Below are positions 43,103-51,198 of a DNA stretch of 64,000 nucleotides, piece by piece; the stretch's first letter is position 1; the number at the start of each line of letters is the position of its first letter. The notes beneath the pieces were generated by a model. That model was not told the DNA's origin, made no database searches, and worked only from the letters and a program-made list of their open reading frames with translations. Origin of the DNA: DATEOR01 sp046733475 (GTDB lineage: Bacteria; Actinomycetota; Thermoleophilia; Gaiellales; Gaiellaceae); contig JBKPPF010000026.1 in assembly GCA_046733475.1 (NCBI GenBank), positions 1 to 64,000 on the forward strand, in the 5' to 3' direction. The position numbers were made by a program, and so were the translations under genes.

Positions 43103-45369
43103 CCGACTGCTAGGCCGGGCCTGATCAGTCGCTTCGGCCGCTCGAGGCCCGCCTCGCTCACGTGCGGGTTGAGCGGCTCCGAGAGCGGCAGCGCTCCGTA
43201 GGAGATCCGCCTACGTTCCTCGGGAGGAGTGCCGTAGAGCGTCGTCCGCTGCCTCGGCGTGCGCCCGATGGCGCGGATCGCTTCCTCCATTCCCTCGGGC
43301 GGCATCTCCTGGCCGTGTGAGGCACCGGCCGCCCGCGAGATCGACTCGTTCATGAGCGTGCCACCGAGGTCGTTCGCGCCGGCCTCGAGGCACGCCTGCG
43401 CGCCCTCGACGCCCATCTTCACCCACGACGTCTGGATGTTCTGGATGGAGGGATGCAGAGCCAACCGCGCGACCGCGTGCATGAGCACGGCCTCGCGGAA
43501 GGTCGGTCCCGGCCGCGCCCCGCCCTTCAGGTAGATCGGCGCCTCCATGTGCACGAAGGGAAGGGGCACGAACTCGGTGAAGCCGCGCGTCCCCCTCTGC
43601 AGCTCGCGTACGGCGATCAGATGCCTGGCCCAGCTGCGAGGGCCTTCGATCGACCCGAACATGATGGTCGCCGTCGAGCGCAGGCCGGCTTCGTGCGCCG
43701 TCTCATGCACCTCGAGCCACTGCTCGGTCGTGACCTTGTCCGGGCAGAGGATCCGCCGCACCTCGTCGTCGAGGATCTCGGCGGCCGTGCCTGGTAGCGA
43801 GGCAAGGCCCGCGTCGCTCAGGCGCGCGAGGTAGTCGGCGAGCGGGAGTCCGAGCGTCGCGGCGCCCTGCCAGACCTCGAGCGCCGAGAAGGCGTGCACG
43901 TGCAGGTCGGGCAGCTCGCGCTTGATCGCCTCGACGAGCTCGACGTAGTAGTCCCCGGTGAACGCGGGGTGGATGCCGCCCTGCAGGCAGACCTCGACCG
44001 CGCCGCGCTCCCAGGCCTCGCGGCAGCGGCGGACGACCTCGTCGAGTGGCACGAGGTAGGGCGCGCCGCGCAGGTTCTCCGCCAGCTTCCCCTTCGAAAA
44101 GGCGCAGAAGCCGCAGCGGAAGTAGCAGACGTTCGTGTAGTTGATGTTGCGCGTGACGACGTAGGTGACCTCGTCGCCGCTCGTCTCGCGGCGGAGCTCG
44201 TCCGCGGCTGCGAGTACGGCGCCGAGCTCCGGGCCGCGCGCCTGAAAGAGCGCCGTGATCGCGTCCTCGTCCAGCTCGCCGTCGGCTAGGAGGGGCTCCG
44301 CCCGGGGCAGCCGCGGCGGCCGGCTCTCGACCCCTGCTGCCCAACGGTCTTCGCGTGCGAGCCCGTCGGCGTCTGCGTGCTTCAAGATTTCCTGGGCGAG
44401 GCGCGGGTCAGCCCAGCGGTCGAGGTCGGCGACGTACTCCGGATAGACGGGAAGCCGCGGCGCGAGCGCGAAGCCGGCGGCCTCCGTCGCCTCGCGGAGG
44501 CGGTCGAGCCCCGGCCACGGAGCCTCGGGGTTCACGTGATCGACGGTGATTGGGGAGATGCCGCCCCAGTCGTCGATTCCCGCCTCGAGGAGGCGCGGAA
44601 AGTCGCCGTAGGAGAGGTTCGGCGGCACCTGGAGGTGCATCGCGGGCCCGAGCACGTCGCGGGCGGCGCGCGCCGTCCAGAGGAGGTCCTCCAGCGACGG
44701 CTCCGGCGCGCCGGCCATCTTCGTCCCCGGCTTCGAGCGGAAGTTCTGGACGATGACCTCCTGGACGTGGCCGTAGCATTCGTGCAGGTCGCGGATCGCT
44801 TCGAGGGCCTCCAGCCGCTCCTCCCGCGTCTCCCCGATCCCGATGAGGATTCCCGTGGTGAACGGGATCTGGAGCTCGCCGGCGAGGCGGATGGTCTCCA
44901 GGCGCCGCTCGGGGAGCTTGTCCGGGGAGCCGTGGTGCGGCATACCCTTCTGGGACAACCGTGCCGAGGCCGTCTCCAGCATGATCCCCTGCGAGGCCGA
45001 GACCGTCCGGAGAAGGGCCAGCTCCTCGCGCGTCATCACGCCGGGGTTTACATGGGGGAGTAGCCCGGTCTGGGCCAGGACGAGCTCGCACATGCGGGCG
45101 AGGTATTCGATCGTCGTCTCGCAGTCGAGCTCGGCGAGCTCCTCGCGCGCGGCGCGGTAACGGAGCTCCGGCTTGTCTCCGAGAGTGAAGAGCGCCTCGT
45201 GGCAGCCGGCCTCGGCCCCCGCGCGTGCGATCTCGAGAACCTCGTCGGCGCGCATGTACGCACGCTCTCCGCGGCGGGGCGGCTGCGCGAAGGTGCAGTA
45301 GTGGCAGACGTCCCGGCAGAGCTTCGTCAGCGGGATGAAGACCTTGGGCGAATAGGTGATCAGCGGCAT
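43099..45369 (-). CDS. fbiC: Bifunctional FO synthase (CofG-CofH fusion)
   Basis: Radical SAM enzyme of 756 residues making 7,8-didemethyl-8-hydroxy-5-deazariboflavin, the F420 chromophore, from tyrosine and a pyrimidine precursor. The N-terminal CofG half has CRDVCHYC (near 19-26) and the C-terminal CofH half CYFRCGFCAF, both CX3CX2C clusters. Two SAM domains in one chain is the actinobacterial form; it is somewhat shorter than mycobacterial FbiC. It starts inside the end of fbiD (10-bp overlap). Confidence 0.95.
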   Translation of the reverse strand: MPLITYSPKVFIPLTKLCRDVCHYCTFAQPPRRGERAYMRADEVLEIARAGAEAGCHEALFTLGDKPELRYRAAREELAELDCETTIEYLARMCELVLAQTGLLPHVNPGVMTREELALLRTVSASQGIMLETASARLSQKGMPHHGSPDKLPERRLETIRLAGELQIPFTTGILIGIGETREERLEALEAIRDLHECYGHVQEVIVQNFRSKPGTKMAGAPEPSLEDLLWTARAARDVLGPAMHLQVPPNLSYGDFPRLLEAGIDDWGGISPITVDHVNPEAPWPGLDRLREATEAAGFALAPRLPVYPEYVADLDRWADPRLAQEILKHADADGLAREDRWAAGVESRPPRLPRAEPLLADGELDEDAITALFQARGPELGAVLAAADELRRETSGDEVTYVVTRNINYTNVCYFRCGFCAFSKGKLAENLRGAPYLVPLDEVVRRCREAWERGAVEVCLQGGIHPAFTGDYYVELVEAIKRELPDLHVHAFSALEVWQGAATLGLPLADYLARLSDAGLASLPGTAAEILDDEVRRILCPDKVTTEQWLEVHETAHEAGLRSTATIMFGSIEGPRSWARHLIAVRELQRGTRGFTEFVPLPFVHMEAPIYLKGGARPGPTFREAVLMHAVARLALHPSIQNIQTSWVKMGVEGAQACLEAGANDLGGTLMNESISRAAGASHGQEMPPEGMEEAIRAIGRTPRQRTTLYGTPPEERRRISYGALPLSEPLNPHVSEAGLERPKRLIRPGLAVG

Positions 45370-45914
45370 GCGACAATCGCCTCGTAGTCCTCGGGCCGGT
45401 CCACGTCCAGGGCGAGCAGGGGGTCGTCGATGACCGCGGGCTCGAGCCCGGCCGCGCGCGCGGCGCCGAGCATCTCCTCGACCGGGACTCCGAACGGAGG
45501 GACGAAGCCGTTCACCGCCCGGAGCGCGAGCGCGTTCACACCGCCGTCGCGCGATGGGGCGAGGGCGAGGGGTCTGGCGGCCGTCGCGAGCGCGTCGAGG
45601 GACTCCGGGCGCACGAGCGGGCAGTCAGCCATAACGACCAGAGCTCCTGCCCGGGCGCGCTCGTCCCGCAGGGCCAGCGCGATTGCGTCCGCGTGCCCGG
45701 TGCCCGCGTCCCGGAGGACATCGACGCCGTCGGGCCCGAACCCCGGATCCGGTGTCACGAGTAGCGTTCCCGTGATGCTCCCCGCCCCGGCACACGCCTC
45801 GAGAACCCGCTCGAGCATGTCGAGTACGAGCCGCGTTCGCTCTTCGGGGAGGAGCAGGGGCGCCAGACGCGTCTTCGCGCCGTCGCGGCCCTTCACCGGG
45901 ACGACCGCCAGCAC
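45360..45914 (-). CDS. fbiD: Phosphoenolpyruvate/2-phospholactate guanylyltransferase
   Basis: CofC/FbiD nucleotidyltransferase of 184 residues that activates PEP or 2-phospholactate with GTP for F420 synthesis. VVPVKGRDGAKTRLAP is the GTP-binding start, ADCPLVRP the metal site, and SRDGGVNALALR a family motif. The GTG at 45914 is chosen because it gives the usual start; the frame is open further upstream but there it lies opposite fbiA. The start is only three bases from that of fbiA and six bases after TATCCT. Confidence 0.88.
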   Translation of the reverse strand: MLAVVPVKGRDGAKTRLAPLLLPEERTRLVLDMLERVLEACAGAGSITGTLLVTPDPGFGPDGVDVLRDAGTGHADAIALALRDERARAGALVVMADCPLVRPESLDALATAARPLALAPSRDGGVNALALRAVNGFVPPFGVPVEEMLGAARAAGLEPAVIDDPLLALDVDRPEDYEAIVACR

Positions 45915-45917
45915 GCC

Positions 45918-46826
45918 GTGAGGATAGCCGTGCTGGCCGGGGGCCTCGGCGGCTCGCGCTGCGTCCATGCGCTCTCGCTCGCGGCCGGTCCCGAGCACGT
46001 GACCGCAATCGGGAACGTCGGCGACGACCTGGAGATGTGGGATCTGCGCGTCTCCCCGGACCTCGACACGATCATGTACACGCTGGCCGGCCTCCTCGAC
46101 GAGGAGCGCGGGTGGGGCGTGCGCGGCGACACGTACCACGCCATGGCTGTTGCCGACCAGGCGGGGCGAGAGACCTGGTTCACCCTCGGCGACCAGGATG
46201 CGCGCCTGCACATGCTGCGTACGAGGATGCTGAAGAAAGGCGAGCCGCTCTCCACCGTGACGCAGAAGCTCGCCGAGGACCTCGGAGTCGCCGTCCGGCT
46301 CATCCCGGCGACCGACGACCGGCTGCGGACGAAGATCCAGACGCCGGACGGCGAACTCGACTTCCAGGAGTGGTTCGTGCGCCGCCGCCATGCCGACCGC
46401 GTCGACGGCGTTCGCTTCGAGGGCGCCGAGGCGTCGCGGCCTGCACCCGGAGTCGTCGAGGCGATCGCCGAGGCCGACGTCGTCGTCATCGCGCCGTCGA
46501 ACCCCTTCGTCTCGATTCGACCGATCCTCGCCGTGCCCGGGATCGAGGAGGTGCTGCGCGAAAGGCGCGTCGCTGCGATCTCGCCCCTCGTCGGCGGGAA
46601 GGCGGTGCGCGGCCCCCTCGCCGAGATGATGGCAAGCCTCGGGCACGAGCCTGGCGCGGCCGGAGTCCGAGAGCTCTACGGCGATCTCATCTCAACCTTC
46701 GTCCTCGACAGGGAGGACGCGGCGCTGGCGGATGCGATCCCCGGAGCCGTCGCCTGCGACACGGTTATGGTTTTCCCCGAGCGGCGGGCAGAGGTCGGCC
46801 GCGGGCTTCTGGAGGCGATCGGATGA
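45918..46826 (+). CDS. fbiA: 2-phospho-L-lactate transferase (CofD)
   Basis: Protein of 302 residues that joins FO to the phospholactyl or PEP group to make F420-0 or dehydro-F420-0. IAVLAGGLGGSRCVHAL is the nucleotide-binding start and NVGDDLEMWDLRVSPDLDT a hallmark of CofD, with metal aspartates. IAPSNPFVSIRPIL and VSPLVGGKAV-like segments follow. GTG start, divergent from fbiD. ATGA overlap with fno. Confidence 0.94.
   Translation: MRIAVLAGGLGGSRCVHALSLAAGPEHVTAIGNVGDDLEMWDLRVSPDLDTIMYTLAGLLDEERGWGVRGDTYHAMAVADQAGRETWFTLGDQDARLHMLRTRMLKKGEPLSTVTQKLAEDLGVAVRLIPATDDRLRTKIQTPDGELDFQEWFVRRRHADRVDGVRFEGAEASRPAPGVVEAIAEADVVVIAPSNPFVSIRPILAVPGIEEVLRERRVAAISPLVGGKAVRGPLAEMMASLGHEPGAAGVRELYGDLISTFVLDREDAALADAIPGAVACDTVMVFPERRAEVGRGLLEAIG
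45921..45926 (-). promoter_or_regulatory. Leaderless -10 element of fbiD (TATCCT)
   Basis: On the minus strand TATCCT lies six bases before the fbiD GTG and therefore inside the fbiA coding start. The two F420 operons thus have promoters within each other's genes. Confidence 0.5.
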
Positions 46827-47416
46827 TCGGAATCGTGGGCGGCACCGGCGACTTCGGCCAGGGCCTGGCGGAGCGGCTCAGGCGTGCCGGGGAGGAGGTC
46901 GAGCTCGGCTCGCGGACTCCTCACGACGAGTTCGTCTCCAACCGCGACTGCGCCCAGGACTCGGACATCGTCTTCCTCTCGGTGCCGCCGGCAGGGCTCG
47001 CCGAGATGTGCGCGAACCTGACCGCAGACCTCGAGGGCAAGATCGTCGTCAGCGTCGCGAGCCCCGTCTCGTTCAAAGACGGTAAGCCCGGGGCCGAGCC
47101 GGGGGAGCTCTCGCTCGCCGAGCTCGGAGCGCAGGCCGCCCCGGGAGCGCGGATGGTCGCCGGGTTCCACACGGTGAGCGCGAAGGCCCTGGCCAGGGTG
47201 GACGAGCCGCTCGACGAGGACGTCATCCTCTGTGGCGACGACGAGGGGGCGAAGGCGGTCGTCGCCGCTCTCGCCGAGCGCCTCGTCGAAGGGCGAGCCG
47301 TGGACGCCGGCAGGCTCGAGGTCGCTCGCTGGCTCGAGCCGCTCACCGCGGTCCTCCTGAACGTGAACCGCCGCTACAAGGTGTCGAGCGGGGTCAAGGT
47401 CACCGGCCTGCCGTGA
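46823..47416 (+). CDS. fno: NADPH-F420 oxidoreductase
   Basis: Enzyme of 197 residues, the usual size, that exchanges hydride between NADP and F420. IGIVGGTGDFGQGLAERL is the dinucleotide loop and GSRTP the segment that reads the NADPH 2'-phosphate. VVSVASPVSF and GFHTVSAKAL are family motifs. ATGA overlap with fbiA and GTGA overlap with corA place it in the F420 operon. Confidence 0.9.
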   Translation: MIGIVGGTGDFGQGLAERLRRAGEEVELGSRTPHDEFVSNRDCAQDSDIVFLSVPPAGLAEMCANLTADLEGKIVVSVASPVSFKDGKPGAEPGELSLAELGAQAAPGARMVAGFHTVSAKALARVDEPLDEDVILCGDDEGAKAVVAALAERLVEGRAVDAGRLEVARWLEPLTAVLLNVNRRYKVSSGVKVTGLP

Positions 47417-48378
47417 CAGCCACGCTCCTCGATAGCAGTGCCGAGAAGCACGCGGAGGTCGACCGCGCGGCCATCGAGTCGCGCCTCTCGAGCGGCGAGT
47501 TCTTCTGGCTCGACCTGGAGGAGGCCGGGCCGGACGACTTCGCGCTTCTCCGCGACGTCTTTCGCTTCCACCCGCTCGCGCTCGAGGACTCGGAGCAGTT
47601 CGGCCAGCGCCCGAAGCTCGAGGAGTACGACGACTACGTCTTCTTCGTCGTCTACGGGGCCGCGCCGCCGCCTGATGCCGACCGCCTCGTCGAGGTGCAC
47701 ATCTTCTACTCGGAGAGCTACCTCGTCACGGTGCGGCGTGAGCACGCGCCGGCTTGCCATGAGCTTCGCGAGCGCTACACGCGCAAGCCCGGCCAGCTGG
47801 AGCGGCCGATCGTCGTCCTCTACCGCCTGATCGACAGCCTTTCGGACAGCTTCTTCCCGGCGCTCGAGGACTACGACGAGCACATCGACAGCGTCGAGGA
47901 CGAGATCTTCCGCGAGCCCAAGGACGAGCACCTGCAGGAGATCGTGCGCATGAAACGGCAGCTGAACCGGCTGCGGCGCGTCGTCGGCCCGCAGCGCGAC
48001 GTGGCGAGCCAGCTCTTCGGGGGGGTCGCGGTGCTTCCGGGCAGCGACGCCGAGGCCGAACGCTACTTCCGCGACATCTTCGACCACCTGATCCGCGTCG
48101 CCGACCTGATCGACAGCTACAAGGATCTCCTGACCGGCGCGATGGACGTCTACCTCTCGACGGTGTCGAACCGCCTCAACCTGGTCGTCGAGCGCCTGAC
48201 CGTCCTCTCTACGATCCTGCTCCCGCTGATCGTGCTCACGGGCTTCTTCGGGCAGAACTTCGGCTGGCTCGTCCGCCACGTGGGCAGCTTCACGGCGTTC
48301 CTTCTCCTCGGTCTCGCCCTCCCTGTGGCCGCGGCTTCGCTCCTCGTCTACTACCTGCGCCGGCAGCGACTTCTCTAG
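47413..48378 (+). CDS. corA: CorA-type divalent cation transporter
   Basis: Protein of 321 residues with a large soluble N-terminal domain and two C-terminal helices. The pore motif after helix 1 reads FFGQNFGWL, so the classical GMN is GQN here, an uncommon variant that could change selectivity. PKLEEYDDYVFFVVY and STVSNRLN are normal CorA features. It lies between fno and cofE with overlaps on both sides; Mg or Mn supply for F420 enzymes is possible but speculative. Confidence 0.88.
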   Translation: MTATLLDSSAEKHAEVDRAAIESRLSSGEFFWLDLEEAGPDDFALLRDVFRFHPLALEDSEQFGQRPKLEEYDDYVFFVVYGAAPPPDADRLVEVHIFYSESYLVTVRREHAPACHELRERYTRKPGQLERPIVVLYRLIDSLSDSFFPALEDYDEHIDSVEDEIFREPKDEHLQEIVRMKRQLNRLRRVVGPQRDVASQLFGGVAVLPGSDAEAERYFRDIFDHLIRVADLIDSYKDLLTGAMDVYLSTVSNRLNLVVERLTVLSTILLPLIVLTGFFGQNFGWLVRHVGSFTAFLLLGLALPVAAASLLVYYLRRQRLL

Positions 48379-49064
48379 TGATCTCCGTGATTCCGCTCAC
48401 CGGGCTCCCGGAGGTGCAGCCCGGGGACAAGCTTGCCGCGCTCCTTGGCGACGCGATCGAGCGTGCAGGCGGCCTCGAGGACGGCGACGTGCTCGTCGTC
48501 GCTCAGAAGGTGGTGTCGAAGGCGGAAGACCGGGTCGAGCAGACGGACGGCGTGCTCGCGGCGATCCTGCGCGAGGCGCGGTCGGTGCGGAGGCGGCGGG
48601 GCGACCTCGTGATCGCCGAGACGAAGCACGGCTTCGTCTGCGCCAGTGCGGGGGTGGACCGGTCCAACGCTCCCGGAGAGGGATGGATCGTGCTGCTGCC
48701 CGAAGATCCGGACGCCTCCGCCGCCGGGATCCGCGCCGCACTCGGCGATCGCTTCGGCCGCGAAACGGCCGTGATCGTCAGCGATTCCTTTGGACGGGCG
48801 TGGCGGCAAGGGACGACCGATGTCGCCATCGGCGTCGCGGGGATGCGGCCGTTGCTCGACCTCCGCGGGCAGCACGACGCACGGGGCTACGAGCTCACCT
48901 CGACGATGATCGCGGTCGCGGACGAGCTCGCCGGTGCGGCCGAGCTCGTGATGGGGAAGGCGAACGGCGTGCCGGCAGCGATCGTGCGCGGCTATTCGGT
49001 GCCGCCCGGAGACGGCTCCGCCGGCGACCTCGTCATGCCTCCCGAGCGGGATCTCTTTCCGTAG
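48378..49064 (+). CDS. cofE: Coenzyme F420-0:L-glutamate ligase
   Basis: Protein of 228 residues that adds gamma-linked glutamates to F420-0. VVAQKVVSKAEDR, SNAPGEGWIVLLPEDPD, VSDSFGRAWRQG and DRFGRETAVI are hallmarks. In mycobacteria FbiB carries a second, FMN-dependent dehydro-F420 reductase domain; that domain is absent here, so the reduction step must be encoded elsewhere if PEP is the precursor. GTG start shares one base with the corA stop. Confidence 0.92.
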   Translation: MISVIPLTGLPEVQPGDKLAALLGDAIERAGGLEDGDVLVVAQKVVSKAEDRVEQTDGVLAAILREARSVRRRRGDLVIAETKHGFVCASAGVDRSNAPGEGWIVLLPEDPDASAAGIRAALGDRFGRETAVIVSDSFGRAWRQGTTDVAIGVAGMRPLLDLRGQHDARGYELTSTMIAVADELAGAAELVMGKANGVPAAIVRGYSVPPGDGSAGDLVMPPERDLFP

Positions 49065-49713
49065 CGGACACGATCCAGGTCGAGCGCGAGTGGGCGACGA
49101 GGTCGCCGTCCGCCGTGTAGAGGGCAGACCCGGCGAAGCGCTTACGGCTTTCCTCGCCGATCCGCCAGCCGACGACGACGTGTGCCTCGCCGGGCTCCGG
49201 ACGCGTGTGGATCGAGGCGGCCATGCGGCCGAGCAGAACGCCTTCGCGCTGGAAGTCGTCCACCGCCCAGCCGGAGGGACAGTCGAGTGCCGCCCAGACG
49301 ATTTCCGCGCGGACGTCGGGCTTCGGTGTCCAGAGCGCGGCGACAACGCCCTCTCGTCCGGCCACCGGCCCGGCGAAGATTCCGAGACCGTCGTCCCGCT
49401 CCGGCCCGCACGTGAAACAGGTCGGATAGGCGTGGTGCTCGAAGCCCGGGTAGCGCCTCGACGCGTCTTCCGCCTCCGCAAGGCTCACGGGCGCCGGCAC
49501 GTCCGCGTCGGAGTGAGCCGCCCGCCGCGCCCGAGCGACCACCACGTCACCGTGGCGGAGCTCGTCTCCGACGATGTCGAGCTGCGTGTCGAGCGGCGGG
49601 GGACGGAGCAGAGTGATCTCGAACCCGCCGCCGAGGGCCTCCGAGAAGAGCCCGCAGGCGTAGCCGCCGTTCGCCGAGCCCGGCGGACCGTTGAAACGGG
49701 CCGGGATGATCAC
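49033..49713 (-). CDS. Thioesterase-like (hotdog fold) protein
   Basis: Protein of 226 residues with two likely hotdog halves. The start FNGPPGSANGGYACG resembles acyl-CoA thioesterases, followed by LLRPPPLDTQLDI; the middle holds YPTCFTCGPER, and the C-terminus ALDCPSGWAV and VVGWRIGEESRKRFAGSALY. GTG 49713 in a GTGA overlap with urate oxidase, so it is part of the purine operon despite having no known role there. Its 3' end overlaps cofE by 32 bases. Confidence 0.65.
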   Translation of the reverse strand: MIIPARFNGPPGSANGGYACGLFSEALGGGFEITLLRPPPLDTQLDIVGDELRHGDVVVARARRAAHSDADVPAPVSLAEAEDASRRYPGFEHHAYPTCFTCGPERDDGLGIFAGPVAGREGVVAALWTPKPDVRAEIVWAALDCPSGWAVDDFQREGVLLGRMAASIHTRPEPGEAHVVVGWRIGEESRKRFAGSALYTADGDLVAHSRSTWIVSATERDPAREA

Positions 49714-50504
49714 CGTTCGAGCGTCAGCGTGATGACGCCGAAGGGTGGGCGGGCGTCGGTGTAGACCGCGGCGCCGTCGCCGGTCTGTGCGCTGTCCCAG
49801 AGCCGGTTCTCGGCGAAGAAGTCGACCGCCGCGATCTGCTCGAAGCTCTCCAGCACGCGCACCCCGATCTGGTAGACGAGCTCCTGAATGGACGCCGAGC
49901 GGATGTCGCAGAACGTCGAGACGGCGACGTCGCGGACGTCCTCGCACGGAGCGCAGCGGCTCAGGTCGGCGTTCGTCCAGCCGACGTTCATGTGGACGAA
50001 AAGTGGCCGGTCATGCGCCTCTGGCAACGTCGTGTACTCGTCCCGGACGAAGCCCGCGAACGAGCTTCCCGCCAGCTTGATCAGGTGGAGGCCGTGCCAG
50101 CCCGAGTGCGCCGAAAGGACGCCCGACCGGTCGAGGTCGAGGTCGGCGACGGCGAAGTCGTCGTAGCGGCGGCGCATCGCATTGTCGCGCACGAGCTCGA
50201 ACGGCACCTGCTTCGCAGAGACCTGCACGCCCTCCATGTGCTCGTAGCGCGCGAGCAAGCGGCTCCCGACGAGCTCGACGAAGCCCTCGAGCGTGTCGCC
50301 CTCGTACTCGAGCCCCATCGCGTGCACGAAGTTCTTCATCGAGTCCGTGGCCACGACCATCGAGTTGTCGCCCTCGGTGTAGGACGTCTCGAAGGCATCG
50401 CCCCGCACGACCACCCGCGCCTCGCACGCGAACAGGCTGTCGCCCGCGATCCGGTAGACCGAGACCGCATCCTTCCCGTAGGAATGGGCTACCGCTTTCG
50501 CCAT
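49710..50504 (-). CDS. Urate oxidase (uricase)
   Basis: Cofactor-free oxidase of 264 residues that turns urate into 5-hydroxyisourate. YGKDAVSVYRI carries the catalytic lysine, and GDNSMVVATDSMKNFVH the threonine and substrate-binding loop. YDDFAVADLDLDRSGVLSAHSGWHGLHLIKL and RPLFVHMNVGW are further conserved regions. It is somewhat shorter than typical 290-300-residue enzymes. It starts inside the OHCU decarboxylase gene (16 bases). Confidence 0.92.
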   Translation of the reverse strand: MAKAVAHSYGKDAVSVYRIAGDSLFACEARVVVRGDAFETSYTEGDNSMVVATDSMKNFVHAMGLEYEGDTLEGFVELVGSRLLARYEHMEGVQVSAKQVPFELVRDNAMRRRYDDFAVADLDLDRSGVLSAHSGWHGLHLIKLAGSSFAGFVRDEYTTLPEAHDRPLFVHMNVGWTNADLSRCAPCEDVRDVAVSTFCDIRSASIQELVYQIGVRVLESFEQIAAVDFFAENRLWDSAQTGDGAAVYTDARPPFGVITLTLER

Positions 50505-50929
50505 CGGTCCAGTGCGATCGCGACGAGGTCGTCGAGGCCCGCCGCGAGCTCCTCGTCGCGGGAGTTTTGCAGGCGCTGGCGGAGGACGGAGAGGATCTCG
50601 GCGCGCGGCCGCCCGTCCACGAAGACGACGAAACGGAAGCCGTACTTCTGCTCGTAGGACTTGTTCAGCTTCACGAGGGCGGCGAGAAGCACGGGATCCT
50701 CGTCCGAGCCCTGCTCGAGGGCGGCCTGCTCGGAGATGTTCACCCGCTGGCCGATGCGTGGATGCGTCCCCAGCGCCTCGATCTGCTCGTCCTCGGGCGC
50801 GTCCGCGAGCACCTTGCGCGCCTGGCCGAGGGGGTCCTCGAGCTGGGCTAGCTGCGCCACGAGGCGCGTGTGGCCCTCGAAGAGCTCGGCGAGCTCGTTC
50901 TCGCTCAGCTGCCGCGGTAAGTCGTGCAC
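50489..50929 (-). CDS. uraD: OHCU decarboxylase
   Basis: Helical protein of 146 residues that converts OHCU to S-allantoin. THPRIGQRV is the catalytic histidine motif and YEQKYGFRFVVFVDGRP the C-terminal hallmark. The N-terminus is slightly shorter than in other UraD proteins. The GTG at 50929 gives a 25-base overlap with the HIU hydrolase gene. Confidence 0.88.
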   Translation of the reverse strand: MHDLPRQLSENELAELFEGHTRLVAQLAQLEDPLGQARKVLADAPEDEQIEALGTHPRIGQRVNISEQAALEQGSDEDPVLLAALVKLNKSYEQKYGFRFVVFVDGRPRAEILSVLRQRLQNSRDEELAAGLDDLVAIALDRWRKR

Positions 50930-51198
50930 GAGTAGGGGGAGACGAGGAGCGGGACGTGGAAATGGCCTTCGGCGAGGGCGACTTCGAGCTCGACGCGGGC
51001 GAAGAAGTCGGTCTCCGGATGGAAGACGAGGCGGTACGAGCCGGGGTCGAGCTCGTCGGCGAGCTCGGCGATGCGGCCGTCGGTGCCGGTGACACCGGTG
51101 GCCACGAGCTCCGCGCCCTGGAAGAGCTCGACGAGTACGCCGCTCGCCGGCTGCCCGCGGCCGGTGTCGAGCACGTGGGTGGAAAGAGAGGCGCTCAC
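50905..51198 (-). CDS. hiuH: 5-hydroxyisourate hydrolase (transthyretin-like)
   Basis: Protein of 97 residues. LSTHVLDTGRGQPASGVLV is the N-terminal signature with the active-site histidine, FHVPLLVSPYSCTTYRGS the C-terminal one ending in the family's YRGS. It hydrolyses the product of urate oxidase. The GTG start overlaps the stop of the deaminase gene (GTGA), showing tight coupling in the purine operon. Confidence 0.92.
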   Translation of the reverse strand: MSASLSTHVLDTGRGQPASGVLVELFQGAELVATGVTGTDGRIAELADELDPGSYRLVFHPETDFFARVELEVALAEGHFHVPLLVSPYSCTTYRGS

